Assembly: GCF_028389875.1 (NCBI RefSeq) | Contig: NC_084669.1 | Span: 27,640,567-27,704,566 of the forward strand | DNA from: Rhea pennata | Lineage: Eukaryota; Chordata; Aves; Rheiformes; Rheidae | Length of the DNA stretch: 64,000 nt | Direction: 5' to 3' | Shown here: piece by piece, positions 1 to 13,800 of the stretch | How positions within the stretch are numbered: the first letter of the stretch is position 1 | Layout: each line of letters starts with the position of its first letter | Notes under the pieces: generated by a model | What the model saw: only the letters and a program-made list of their open reading frames with translations | Databases searched by the model: none | What the model was told of the DNA's origin: nothing | Program-made: the position numbers and the translations under genes

Positions 1-3000
1 TTTTTCTTCGTCTATGGAAAAATACATCTTGTTATTTCATGTTATTTTTCCTGTGACAGAAATATACATATATGTATTTATTTTCCTTATTAAATTTTAT
101 GATTTTTATGAGAACTCTTCAAAATGCCTTTTGAAAAGCAGATAAATTCTATTGCTGCCTATTCTATTAACCTACTAGCGTATTCAAATTGTTAAAGGAG
201 GGAACAATATTTTTTTTAAAAAAAACACACTGCTTTGAGCAGTTGACTCTTTACTGCAGTGGTGGGCTATGCTGTCCCTAACTTTCCACTAGTGTTCCCC
301 TAAAATATTTATGATTATTATAAAGGAATGATTTATTATAGATTGCAGTTAACTAGATTTTTTCAAGTAGTGTATGCTATAAATCTTTGAATAGACTATA
401 GCTATATATTCTGACAAACTTTCTCCACATACAAATATTATCATGTCTGTCTGACCTTTTTTTTTACAATACAAATCAAGAAAGATTTAGAAGGAAGATC
501 AAGAAAGTAGATTTACAGGAAAAAAAAGATGTTTTAGTCACCATTAGCTAGCAGCTGGTCTCAATTATTCTAAAAATAACAAAAATAAATTAAGAGGACA
601 GCATGCCAGCATTTTTTTCATGATGCTTCGTAAGGCAATTTACAAATACATGGAAATAAAAAATTAAAAACATTTTCCAAATTTTAATGTGTATTATCAG
701 GATTGATTTATTATTTCCTTTCTCTAGAAGCTTACAAAATATTTTCCACTGATTTGAAGCAGTTTATTTGAAATACCCTGAATTTGCCTGCATCCACTTC
801 AGTCTGTTTCTGACTGATGGATAAAGTGCGAATCAGTCAGACTTTAGCAGGCATGAATTATCATAATTAGTCATTGCAATTCTTTTGTTTTCATGTTTAA
901 AAAGTAGATGTTGGAATGGTGCCTCCTATTGTTTGTTTTGACCAGTGGTTACTTAAGGCCCAGTTATTCTGTTGCTTGCTCCACATGGGCAATGACTTGG
1001 TTCCCTGTAAGACTTTTGATGAGCCGGCACCAGTCAATGGAGCTATCCCTTCCAAATTTTCACCCAGCACAAAATATGGCATAAATATAATGGGCTATGG
1101 GTTTTTTTGTTTGTTTGTTTGTTTTTTCCCCCTGTATTTTCAGTGCCTTACAATTACGCCAAATTCTCTGAAGAAGGATGTGGTATGGATGTGACAAAAT
1201 TTCTAGTTTTGACAGCTAAGGAATATTTTACTGTGGAAAATTGTTCCATATTATGTTCTTTGACTGGGTTATCCAATTTCTGATGCATTTTATTAGATTT
1301 TGAGGTTTAGCTCAAGCTAGACCTTCTTTCAGAATTTGTCTGAAACTTCTTTTATTTGTCTCAATTGGGGATCTCTGTGGGATTCATAAGGAAATTATTT
1401 TTTCAGATGACCCCATGCATGAGCTGGTTTTTTTGCATGTCATCTTCTAAAGTTTTGAAATATTCACAACCTAAATCTCCTAGTCATGTCTTTCAGTGAT
1501 ACAGAAGCCTGAAATTTTAGCCGCAGAGTTGAAAGATTGGTAAATTGAGTAGAGGTTGAGATGAGGGGTTTAGTTTAGCTTGGTGTAAGTGTGTAGGAAC
1601 ACTCATTTGTAAAATTCAAATATAGATTCTTTAAAACTGGATCTTTAGAGGTGGACATCAGACTCCTCATCTCTTTGAAACAGTGTTTCACGTCATCCCT
1701 GACATTTCTCTATGCTGTCATCCTTTTAGGGAAGCAACACTGAACTGTGCTTTTAGCTAAGGTCACCTTTCCTGTCAATCAATGACTCAAATATATTATT
1801 CAAGTAAACCGAGTACTGTCTTAAAAGTAAGAAACGGTCTTTTGGGGATATAGATCTATGAAGGTTATGTGTTGGTGGGATGGTAACCTGTGTATATTTA
1901 TCCATTGGACAAATTCCAGAGCAGCTTATGTAGGCAGCAACATGGCAATTTTTTTTTCAACCTGCTAGCTTCAGTCTTACTCCTATAGGACCGCTGTTCT
2001 CCGGAGTGAAGGGAAAACTATATAATTCTAACAGTGTTTGGTACACAGCACCTTCACAGTCATGCGATTATACCAAATGAATGCATGGGCATTTGTGATT
2101 TGGAGTTCTGACCACTCAGTTTTCTTAAAATATCAATTTGAATTTTAGCTACAGTAGCAAATGGCTACAATGAATACCTATATTTGAGTATTTGGACCAA
2201 AAATACTGCAACTATTTCTACAAATCCAGTAAACACACCTTGTAAAATATTTGCTAATATAGTGCAATCCTTACATAATTGCCTGTTGACACTTGCTGAT
2301 GTGTCCTTTCTCTAGGAAGGCAGAAATTTCTTGCTTCTTTTTATTTGCTGTAGAAATGCAAATTACTTACATTTATGAACAAAAACAAAACCAATGTGAT
2401 TATAGATCAGTAGCTGTATGACGTGAAGAAATGACTTTTGGTGTCAGCACCCTGCATAGTGGACCTTTGATGAATGGCTAATGCTGTTTCTGTGGTGCTG
2501 CTGCTCTGCAAGGTGTTTAAATCATTGTGTTTGTAAAGTTTGCTATTTTGAATGGGTTTCATATGAACACCAGAAAACATTTGACCTGATTTTATTAGAT
2601 GGCTTTACAGCAAAGATCAAGATTTGGTAATAAATATTATTTATCTTCTTTGTATCTTGGTTAACTAATCTGATGGGAAAGGACTGTCTTCATCTACCTC
2701 AGATCATCATTAGAATTCTAAACTTGTTACTTTCTGTAAGCAAATGTGAGATCTTATAGGAACACTCTCTAGAAGTTTGAATTTTCAGAACTATTGTTTT
2801 GGCTATTTTTGCATTCTCTATTCAGTGCTCTGAACTTCTCCCCTTCTTTGAGGAATTTGTTTTCACTGTTGTGTCTACCAATCTGTTTCTTTTTTCCAAA
2901 AGAGCTCGATAAACCACAAATTTTTCAACATTTCAACTGCTGAATTATCTTCTTGGAAGTGAAACTTTGAAAAGTGTCTTACTGCTCGGATTGAGAAGGG

Positions 3001-4726
3001 CTGCGTTACTGCTTAGTGGGCTTCCATAAATACTGTATTGAAGCATCTCATAAAGAACAATGCATACTGGGAAGGAAATTATCGGAGATTCATTGATTTC
3101 TTACTACACTTCTAAGCTGTTTGTCTGTTTTTCTGCTTCTAAATAACAAACCAATACACAGTAAAGTTTAGATCTTGAAGAATAAGTATTGGTACATATC
3201 TTGTGATTATGGCAATAGCTGGGAGTTGGGAAGAGCTGTATTCTTAGTCTTCTTTCAGCAACAGAATTTCTCTAGGGAAATACATTAAGGAAAGGGGTTT
3301 AGGGAAATCCCTTTACTTCTGTTGCTCTTCATTTCCTTTGTTTCCATTTTCTAGCTAAATCATTTGGTGTTTGTTTCAGAGACTGTCTTTTGTTCTTGCT
3401 TTACTAATGCTCAGCACAGCAAGGCCCAGGTGGATAGACCACTGGGTTCTTTGTATCTAAGTCAATCTATGATCTATGTTGTATCTACAATTGCAGCCCT
3501 GTGGGTCAGTTGCTAAGATCAGAAATGATTCTATTGTGTAGCTTGATGTTGATGGGGTCTATGAGGTACACCATTCTCCTTTTCACCTTGAACTGTAGTT
3601 ATTTAACTCTCTTGTGACACCTGCTTTTGACAGAGTGTAAGGATATTAAGTGCCTTTACAGTTTAATTTTTCCTCCCCACCTTGAGGAGGAAGACAGAAA
3701 GGTTCAAATAACATTAACTGTTTGGGAAGACTAAGGATAGAACCTTTCACAAACAGATTTTCAGTTTTGAATCAGTTTCATATCTCGTGACTAAAAGTCA
3801 TCCGAGAGCTATGCTTTGTAGCATATGCAAAATGTTGTTATGCGTTACTGGATATATTAATAACAATCTGATTGGACAGAATTGACATAAATTAGGGTGG
3901 CGTTGGGGCAATCTCATTCAGCTCAGGGTGGTGGTTAAAAAGCTCTAGCTATGCCATATGGATTGCGTAGTTGCTGTTGGAAAGGAACAGCAGCTAGAGA
4001 GGAGAGGAATTTGGAGATGGCACTAGAAGTCAGTTTTCATGTGACTGGAAGATGTGGTTACAACAGTGCTGCAAATAATTCTTTTGAAAAAGAGCCAACG
4101 CAGTTGAGGAGTTCTATCATCTGTAGTGCATAAAGCAGATATTTCCCAGCAGTATTATGATTAGGGGAAAAATGTGATGCAAAAAACAGGGTAATGTTTT
4201 CCCTCACTGCTATGTTGCTTGTAATGCAGAGGAATAGGAGGAAAAAAATGAATTGGTCTCTTAATATTTTCAGTCATATGAATTATTTGGTTTGACAAGT
4301 TTTGCTGAAGTACTTCCAGAGTGTTTGGAAAACACAGCGTATGGTGAAGAGTATAAAAAAGGTTCTTATTGCTAAAAAGCAAGCAAACAAACAGAAAGCC
4401 CTGAAGTGATCAGTTCTTGGTCCTGTTTTCAAAGAAGCAAAAGCACAGAGTATAGATTTGCATCTGACCTGGAATGTGTCAGAGTTTGCCCTGGCTGATC
4501 TTTCTAAAACAAATAGAGGAATCAAAGTCAGAAATGACCAACTGGAAAAATATGATGATCAGAAGAAGTAGGGAATGCTAAGTATTGTGGCCAGAAAACA
4601 AAGAGATTTTGCCCTTCAGGAGTCAAATTTATGCATTCAAGAGTTTGCTTCACACAAACCTCTTTCTTGCCACTCACTTGGCTCTTGAATTGCTTTGAGA
4701 GGAACTTCTAAGCACATAAAGAGGTT
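1..4726. other. AT-rich intergenic DNA, no gene seen
   Basis: No supportable exon, RNA gene or mobile element was recognised here. Short open frames occur at chance lengths (under 95 codons) without family resemblance or plausible splice-site pairs. The stretch contains only short homopolymers and a TTTG-type run near 1,106-1,127. Confidence 0.6.
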
Positions 4727-5087
4727 TCACAGAGTCATAGAATCAGTAAGGTTGGAAGGGACCACACCTCTCTGGGCAACTCGTTCCAGTGCTCTGTCAC
4801 TCTCACAGGGAAAAAATTCCCCCTCACGTTCAGGTGGAGCTGCCTGTGGTTCAGTTTGTGCCCATTGCTTCTTGTCCTGTCACATGGGATAACTGAAAAG
4901 AGTTTGTCCCCGTCCCCTTGAAGCCCTCCCCTCAGATACATGTATGCATTGGTAAGATCCCCCCTCAGTCTTCTGCTCCCCAGGCTGAAGAGGCCCAGCT
5001 CTTGCAGCTGTTCATCATAGGGCAGATGCTCCAGCCCTCTGATCATCCTTGTAGCCCTACGCTGGACTCTCTCCAGTAGTTCCATGT
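4727..5087 (-). mobile_element. CR1 LINE 3' fragment, 5'-truncated
   Basis: On the - strand this segment encodes the C-terminal end of a CR1 reverse transcriptase, open for 116 codons (5085 down to 4735). Recognisable pieces include the VQRRATRMI start, the LGLFSLGSRRLRGDL block and the VTEHWNELPREV end. On the + strand the left edge reads as the reverse complement of the usual CR1 3' end (tcatagaatca followed by ggttggaagggacc). The element is 5'-truncated, as is normal for CR1. The unbroken frame suggests a fairly young copy, but it cannot be autonomous because the endonuclease and most of the reverse transcriptase are missing. Confidence 0.92.
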
Positions 5088-5571
5088 TTCCAAGCTCAAA
5101 TACATATTTTTATCCGATGTCTGCAGTAGTATGTAGCTTTGCACTGGCATGGAAGACCTATTGGTCAAATATTAGATGCTGTGTTTTCTGGTAAGTATTT
5201 TCCAGTTTATTTTATTGAAGTGTGAGTTTATTTGCTCTCACTGTATTCAGTATTTTTCTTAGGAAGGAATTTAAAATATCCTTGTTATATACATCGGTTG
5301 TCTGTAAAAAGCCTTACCTAATTAGTTGACTGGTCACCCCTACAGATGTGGCTGGCATATGGTTCAGTTCCCTCAGGCTTGCATTTTAGCACTATGTTTA
5401 ACTGTTTCATTGTGCGTGCTCATATTTCTTCCCTTCCACTGTAGTGAAGTAGAAACCTTATTAAAAATATACTTCATGCTACTAGATGCCTCAGTGGATA
5501 ATGGGATTTTGCATAGAAGTGTAAATCAAAACCTTTACTTCAAAATGCTGCGAGGAAGGGAAGGTCTAACT

Positions 5572-6110
5572 CTTCACAGAATTTAAAGCTGGAAGAGACT
5601 ACAGAAATGTTTATTCTTACCAACACTAGTACACAGGCTACTGGATTTTGCTAAGTGTTGTATAATCCTTGCAATATCTTTGACTAAAAAGATCATCTTG
5701 ATCAGAAAGAAAACCCTCCACAACAGAGAAGGCATCCTCCTTTTGTTTGTAGTTGGTTCCAGTGGTTAATCACTCTCTGCTCTAAAAGTAGCCTAAGCCA
5801 CTGACTACCTGTTCATGGAGTATTTTTGTTTCTTCAGAAGTATAAAACTTCTTTTAGTACACAGAACTTTGTTTATGGAGGTTTTTTATACTGTAATCAT
5901 ATTGCATGTTCATTTTGCTAGACTAAATAGTTTGAGATCTTTAACAAAAAATTAATTCAAAAGCTCTCTTCTTCTTCATTTTTATTTCTTCAGAGTTTCC
6001 CTTCTTCTACCCACCTCCCCAGACTTCAGCTAGTCTCATTAAAATATGGATTTCAGTGGTACACAGTATTCCATTTTGCCTCACCAAAACCATATATAGA
6101 GATAAGTCAC
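5572..6110 (-). mobile_element. Old, diverged CR1-like LINE remnant
   Basis: Scattered blocks resemble the reverse complement of CR1 3' regions in the right order: a 'cacagaattt..agctggaagagac' start, a 'ttccagtggttaatcac' block, an 'agactaaatag' block and a 'cagtggtacacagtattcc' block. Spacing between blocks is irregular and no reading frame survives. The edges are approximate. It could be another ancient LINE of the same class. Confidence 0.5.
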
Positions 6111-9100
6111 TTCCCCAGTACAAGCCAGTACACCTACTCTTGTTTATTTATCCAAGAAATTGGATTGCTTGAAGTACATGGAAGGATCATGTTGGTTCCA
6201 GATCCCTTTTCATAAGCTTTCAAGGATAGGGTCCTTTTTGTGAGTCCAGCTGCATTCCTTGTTTCTAGATATCTAAGACTTTGGGGATTTGCAGAAGGAA
6301 CTCTTTTACACATAATTCAATGGGTAGTGGGAGACAGGAAATTTTATCACCTGGCATCTAAAAAAGACATTGTAAAGTAAAATTTGAAGTTAAAGAAAGT
6401 TTCTACCTTATTTTTAATGCTTTAACCACTTCCATATTATTCTCTTTTCAGTCTCTCCGTATCCCTAGTCTCAAATCTGATAGATTTTTCTCAGTAATGG
6501 CAGTTTAAAGCCGGGTAATATTAGCTGTTACATGTCACACTTGCAAGAAATGCATGGAAAAAGGGGAAGATGAATGATGCACTTAAATGCATGTAGTTAA
6601 CTTTGTCTTGGTTATCTTTATGCTGAATCAAGGAAACACTTAATGAAAAAACATTGATCAAATTAGCATATGTGTTTGTGACTTTTCCCCACCTCTTGTT
6701 GAAGCCAACAGTTGGAAAGCAATAAAGAAAGGTTCACAGGATGGAGGAGTGACATTCTACACCTTAGGGGAAGATGCTATCAAACACAAGTCTATTAATG
6801 ACCTACTCTCACTTTTCCAGATGCCTCCCCCTCACCATACCTACTCCATTCCTCCTTTCAATTGGTGCATATTACATTTCATGTTGATTTAACTTATTAA
6901 TAATATAATTAGCTTGATTCTTGCTCATATTTTGAGGTAACTTTAAGTTTCATGCTTCCCCAATAAGACGTTTCTTACAGTTTTATGTTTGAAAAAAGGA
7001 AATAAGTTAGACTTTTCCAAGTTGGAACCTCAGTGCATTATTGTCTGTAGGTCCCATCTGGGAAGTTTATTTAGGCATAATTTATACCGCTAAAAACCAT
7101 ACATGGAGCGTAAAACAAGACTGGAGACATCAAGTGGCTAATTTGAATATTTTGTCTTGATATCTTCAGGCTACAAAATGTGATAGAAGAATGAAGATTT
7201 TTAAAAATTAGATTAGTGGCTTTAGAAACTTCATTTTATCAGCTGATAAAGCAAGAAGATCCTTTCAAACAATTAACAAACTAGAAAATGGTGGCTGATA
7301 TCGTAGTGCTGAAGTTTAGGCCTTCTTGGCTGTAGTCCCTCAATTTTGGTAAAAGATAGCTATTTCAATCAGAAGAGCAAACAATATACCATAAAGCTTC
7401 CTTCCAAATGAAATGAAAGTATGTTATCAAACTGCATTTAATCTTTTTCAAGCATTTTTATTCTTTTTGATATATTCTTTCTTTTGATATATTCTGCTTA
7501 CACACAGAATGCAACTATTTGATGTACCTGAAGGACAATGTAAAACAAAACCTGTCTGGAAACATTCCTGTTGCAAGCAGCATTCATTGCTACTAAGTGC
7601 TATAAAGTCACCACCCTCAGCCCTGAGACACTGGGGTGTGAATTACTATCGGAGATCCTAGTAGCCCAACTAGTGAGATATTTTTTGTGGAAGGTCTTAG
7701 TGGGGGCCTAGTTCTCCAAATTTATCTAAATTGTCTCTATGGATAGTCACAGAACCAAGATTTTGGCTACCTCTTGTAACTATTGGCACTTAATAAATCA
7801 TTGGAGTCATTTGTTAATCTCGTTGGCTATTTAACGGGTTGGGACAAGAATACTGGAAAACATAATGCAAGGGGGAAAATGACACCACAGCTGTGCAAAC
7901 AATGCTAACTTGTTTTTCATGCCCTCCCCTCATATTGATTTGCATCTCCTTCCATGTGGTCAGAGAATGCTATAAATTGCATGCACTCGCTGTGCAGAAA
8001 CAGATGCAGTTCTAGTGTGGATTATTAGGATTGCAATTTATTAATGATAATTTAATGAACACACTAAGACTTGTTCTGTTAGTCTTTAGGGCACTAGCCA
8101 TAGTTTGAGGGTCGAAGAGGATTCTAAACTATGATCAGCATGACAGATACTAGTAGGTGTATCTTAAACAGAGAAACTGCTACAAGGCTATTTTTAGTGT
8201 AGCTATCATATGTCTTAGGATGGAAAATTGCAGAGCTCTGTTCCAAAAGATCCTATAAAGCCAGACAAGATGACCTCAAAATATAAGTAGATTTTAAGAC
8301 TGTACCATTGCTATCAAGCATGAATACCTTGTCAGAAAAAATAAAGGGCAATTTGTGCCAATCATAATGTAGGACGGAGATAGGGAGATGCTTTCCTTAA
8401 ATTACACAGTAAATCATAAATTCTTTAGTTTTGTTTCAGTGTTCGTTTGTTTGTTTTCCTGATAGTTCTTGGGGCCCAGTCTTAATACCTCCCTATCTAC
8501 ACCTGCATCATATAATTCCCTACCTATTTTAAGTCTTGGCTGTACATACTGAGCTGGTACATTACTGCCACATAGAGTTCAGTGCCAGCTACTGTACTTT
8601 TTTTAATAATCATCCATATAGTTTATGGCAATCCAAAGATACAGAATCACTTTTACTAATCATGTAAATAGTTGGATTTCATTTTTTTATTCACTTACAT
8701 GTACATTCCAACCAATAAAATCGTTAGAGCTATGTGCACCCAAGAACCAAAATAAAAACTCTGATAGCAGGTATGTATGATAACTGCCACCATTATTTGA
8801 AATATAGAATACAAATGCATAGACACGTAATTCTTGTAACTATACTGAATTGCTGTCTACTAAAGAAACATATGCTGAAGATTGTAATGAGAGAACTAAC
8901 TATGCTGCAAAGCATGACATGTGGCTCCATGTTCTTAATTTTAGTAGTATCTAATCTCTCTGTGACAGTAATGCACCAGCTCAGTTTGCACAGTCAGGTG
9001 TAACTTCTTGTTAAAGTCAGCCTTGATTATATGAAAATAGAAACAAACTGAAGACATTTCTTTGAAATTCCTTCCCAGACTCTTAAAACTGCATGGGGGA

Positions 9101-10785
9101 ATGCTTGCATGGATTGAAGAAAAATGTCAGTCTATTTGAAGATAGAACTTAAAATGTCATTGATTGGATTTTCTGGAAGTGTGATTCTGGAATACATTGG
9201 ACTTGGTTTTCTGAGTTTTTCTGCCTGTCTTGATTATGCAGAAAGAAACTTGTTTTTTTCTCTTGTGAAGTCATAGTCTTATAACTGAGTAGCTACGTAA
9301 TTTTAGTTCTGTACAGAGTTTTTAATATCTTAGGCTTGTTCTATTCATGCAACAGTTGCACAAAATCTAATTCTAATCCATCAGTAGCTGAACAAAACAA
9401 AACCTAGATATGGGTGACTGACAGAGAAATGTTAAATAACAATGTCTGTAGTCCCATATGGGTGCACATCATCTAGTGAAGTCAGAGACTCTATTACCTG
9501 CAGTTTATAGGCTGTAATCTATAAGGTTACTTGCAGATTACACTGTGGAGCATCTTCAGTTTGTAACTTTACTTCACGTAACTTCAATTTGTATATTACA
9601 TTTTTAATCATTCATAGTATTAAAAGGAGCTATAGGATTGTAACTGATTTTCTTATTGTTTGTCTGGACCCTCTCTGAAAATCATGCATTTTGAAAGATG
9701 GTAATGTGATGTCTCCATTTCCTATTAAAAATCTTTTATTGTGCTCCCTAGCTGAGATCTTTGGTTCTTTCCTGTCTAAGAGTGTTTTATGTACTGTGAT
9801 TATAAGTATCCAAAAGTTTGCCTTTCCCTACCCTAAGGTTTTGTTGATAAAATGTTTGCACTTTTTTGTTCCTTAATTTTCTTCCCTCTGCTTTGATAAC
9901 TTTCCTCAGCTTTTAGCAGTTTCAACTCTTTGTCTAAGCTGTCCAGTAGAAGATATTCTTTTCTGGGTACATCTCTCAAAGGACAACTTTTGCTGCCTCA
10001 CACACAAGCCTCATAGAAACCCACGTAATGTAGTCTTTTCAACCACCAGCCTATGTAAATCTGTAGGATCCAAAGAAGTCTCTCCACTATCAAACTGTAG
10101 CAGAGATGAAAATCATCTCTTTCACTTTACCTTCAACCTTTTATTACACATCATATTATGTAATTATCAGTTAGCTAGAATTATACTGTGGACTGTTGAG
10201 ATCTTTTGCTGCCAAAAATGCTGTGCCCCAGTCTTAATGTGCAGACATAAGATGGCTCATTCAATGAAAAGCTCAATACTTGTGAAATTATTAGACAAAT
10301 AAAGTGACATATCCGTAATGAGTAACAGAATTCAGTAACCATGTCAATTTAAATGGTAATTTATTAAGAATGGGATCAATAAGAGTTCATTTGGTGGGAA
10401 TGGAGTTAGAACTCTGCTCAAAATCTCACCCAAATCTCCTGTTACTTTTCTTTAGCTTGTCCTTGCTTCATTACGCCCAGTCTGTCATTCAGTAATGGTT
10501 AAAATTATGCATACTGGATTAGGTTTTTTTTTTCCTTTAAGTTATAAGTGCTTACTACTCCCTTGCAACTTTCAGTCTGCATCTAATGAGCAGAAATGCA
10601 TTGCATTTATAGTAGCAGCTGCTATTTTCTTTTGTTCTAAGAATGTATTCCCTACTGCTCTATTCCTATCCCTCTACATATCCAATTTCCAAGTGAGAGC
10701 TGTTAAAGAGTTATTTTGAGGGGAGATGTCTTCTACTCTACTGGGCCTTTTCTGTCTGGAAATCCAAGTGGATTTTGAATATTAA
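6111..10785. other. AT-rich intergenic DNA, no gene seen
   Basis: Nothing with recognisable coding similarity. A short near-tandem duplication of a 'cttttgatatattct' unit lies around 7,463-7,497. A segment at about 7,920-8,060 holds an octamer motif (ATTTGCAT, 7938-7945) and several AT-rich homeodomain-like words, so it might be a regulatory element; sequence alone cannot show this. Confidence 0.5.
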
Positions 10786-10791
10786 CTTTCC

Positions 10792-10815
10792 TTTTTTTTA
10801 AAAAAAAAAAAAAAA
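10792..10815. repeat. T8/A16 homopolymer junction
   Basis: A run of eight T is followed directly by sixteen A. It is a simple low-complexity tract, and no source element for a retroposed tail was recognised next to it. Confidence 0.9.
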
Positions 10816-13800
10816 TCGAGTTGTTTTCCAGAATATTCTGAAGCAAGTCCTCTTACTCACATAACTTATTTGAAGTTTAGCTTGATTCTTATGTGACTGG
10901 GATAGGTTAAACTGTTACAAAAACTATTATCTAATATAATATTAAATTGCTTTATAAATAAATAGTGTCTTCCACCTTATATACAAGATCAATAAATATT
11001 GTAAATTATTCCTACTAATAACCAGTATCTAGTAACATGGCTGCACTGCCACAGCCTTTTTGCTTTTCCCCATAGATCTTGTAATAAAGGCTTTAAAAAT
11101 GAAGTTGCTGGATTCTTCTATTTCTGATCCTACAATTAGAAGTGAGAGTCTAATCTGACACAGATGATAAGTAAATTGTGTCTTAGACTGCCACTACTAG
11201 GACTGCTGTGTTTCAAATGATAAGCCTGAAACAACTTTTTAAAGTCCAGAATACAATAACTGTAGAGTTGTACTCAGGATTAGAAGTGATAGATTGTAAA
11301 TGCAAGGTACAGTGGAAGATAACATTGAACTTTATGCTGTTTTTAAAGCTTTTGTACATAGATAAGCTTCTGATTTTTACAAACATGAATTGAAAATAAG
11401 TATATCATTGACCTACCGTAAAGCAGAAAGGAAGCAGAATGTAAGTAAACTATGCAGATAAAACCACATTCAGAGGAAACTGTAAGTGTTAGAATGGGCT
11501 GAGCCATAACTACTGAAATAAGATGCTTGTGTAAAGAATGAATGATTTGCCCTCAGTCATTGGTGCTTATATGCCATCATTCTGTTTTGGAAGGATAGTT
11601 AGAAACTGAAAAATGCAGGAGGAGGGCAATAATGTCATCTTGCTAATGACTATCCAAGCTAATGCCATAGCTTAGATATAAGTTTATTCAGTGCTTTGGC
11701 AATGAAATATGTATGATGCAAGTTTGGATTGTGTGCATAGAGGATGGTAGTGATCAAAGCTGGTCATTAGACTGATTTTCAGCACCCAGTTACTGTATTA
11801 GGATGATATGGACAGACTAGAGGTATGCAGAGAATATATGCAAAGGAAAGATTAAGGGCCCAGTTAGCAGAGCACATTAGTAGAGCAATGAATGGGGAAT
11901 TAGTTGTTTCAACCCCAGAAAAAACTGTCTGTGTTTTGGCTCAACAATAACTAAAGTGCAGAAAATTCAAAGTAAAAGTCTACAAATATTTGAAGTACAC
12001 AAATATTGGTGAGTGAAGGGACTAGTATAATAGAGACTAACAGGTTATAGTCAAGAAAGGAAGCCTTTATACTGTGCTGATTCTGAACTCTAGTAGACTG
12101 CAAGCATGGAGGCAGTGGAACCAGTTTTGCGGATACATCAGTAATTTGTCCAGAGCGTAAGCAAATGAACAATAGGGATCAGTCTCGTTTTGGCACAGAC
12201 TATAATGAGATGAATCAGAATGAGGTTTTTTTTTCCATTTCTAGCATCTGTGATGTCACTCCTGTAAAAATATTGCATTATAGAAAAATAGAGAAAAAAT
12301 CCCTACTTTAATGTATTTCCTTAATGTACTGCAGAGATGGAAAGTCTCTATGCTGAACTATCTGAGCCTGGAGAGTAAAACTTTCTTCTGCTGTGCATCA
12401 CAGGCAATGACACGCTGTGACGTGGGCCGAGATGGTAATTAGGTTCAACAGCATGTGTATCTGTTGTCTCTTTGCAGTCTATTGCCAGAAAATGTACTAT
12501 TTTAAGAGATGAGCATATGTCTGTTGAGGATTGATCTGAGCTCATCAGCTAGAGTCTTGCACATCACTAAACAGCTGTCAGAAACACAGAGAATTCAGCT
12601 TCAGCCCTATACCAGGTTTCATGCAAGCAGCCCCTGTACTCAGGTGGAGTCCTATTTGTGGTTCTGTCTGCTCAGAGCTCACTGAGTGATGTAAGCAAAC
12701 ACCAGGTTGTTCCCCATGGCTGTTTTTCATTGTATGTGAAGTGAGATGGTCAGTGAGATGGTCTGTTTGAAGGTGGATACAGACTAGTGGCCTACTGATG
12801 AAATACTCCATCTGTTGCCAGGCTGCTTGCAAATGCCAGAAAGAAATGATAACATTTCTAAGTATTTTCTTAAATTCTTACTTTGAATTAAATTCCCCAA
12901 TGTAGAGTTTGGAGAGCATTATTCTGCAGAATCAAGCATTGCTCCTGCTCAGCTTTGTCTGCATCCTCCTTTTCCTGTCATAGGAGCCTGGCTCCTTCAG
13001 GGCAATAATAACGCAGCAAAGCACAGGGAGGAGAGAGCAGCCTCTGTGCCTTTGCCTGTGCCCATGGAGCTGGGACTCCTGGCTCACCCACCAGCCAGCC
13101 AGGGCTGCAGCCCCCATGAATGAAGGCTGTCTTCTTCACCCCCTTGCGTTCTGTCATACGTACTGCAGAAATTTTCTCATGAGAGAGTTCACAGGGGTAA
13201 TGATCTCAATTTTGGGGACTATCAGACTTTATCAACTTGGGCTTATGAAATTCCAGTTCTCCTTGTAATTCAATTTCATGTCCAGAGAACAGCTATGTTT
13301 CAAGGTCTTAACCCTCAAAAGTGACAAACTGACAATTTCAGACAATTTCTCTGTCATCTCCAAGAAGGTCTAAAGATGCTCTCTGATCAGAAAGAGAAGG
13401 TGAAATAGAATGTGAATCAGAAATAGAAAGGTGTACAAGGGACCAAGCCTCCTTGTTTGAACTGATTCCAGGAGAGACTGCAGAGGCAGTTATGTCTAGA
13501 TCTGGGCTCTGTGTGGGGCGAGGAGCCTGTGATTTTGATCAAAGGCAAAGCAGTTTGTGGAAAAGAAACAGTGATGCCAATTCTAATAGCTAGTTTAGGA
13601 ACTACCTCCTACATACCTCTGAATTCGTTAGAGATTATGTATCTGTATTGAGTACCTGGTGATTGACTTCATATTGCCGTACTCAACAGGTGCCACTGGA
13701 ACTGCTCTGATACAGTGGAAATCACTTCGACTAAGTAACTGACAAAAGATAAAACAAAATGCTTTATCTGATCGCTTTGCATTTAGGAATTTGAAAATCC

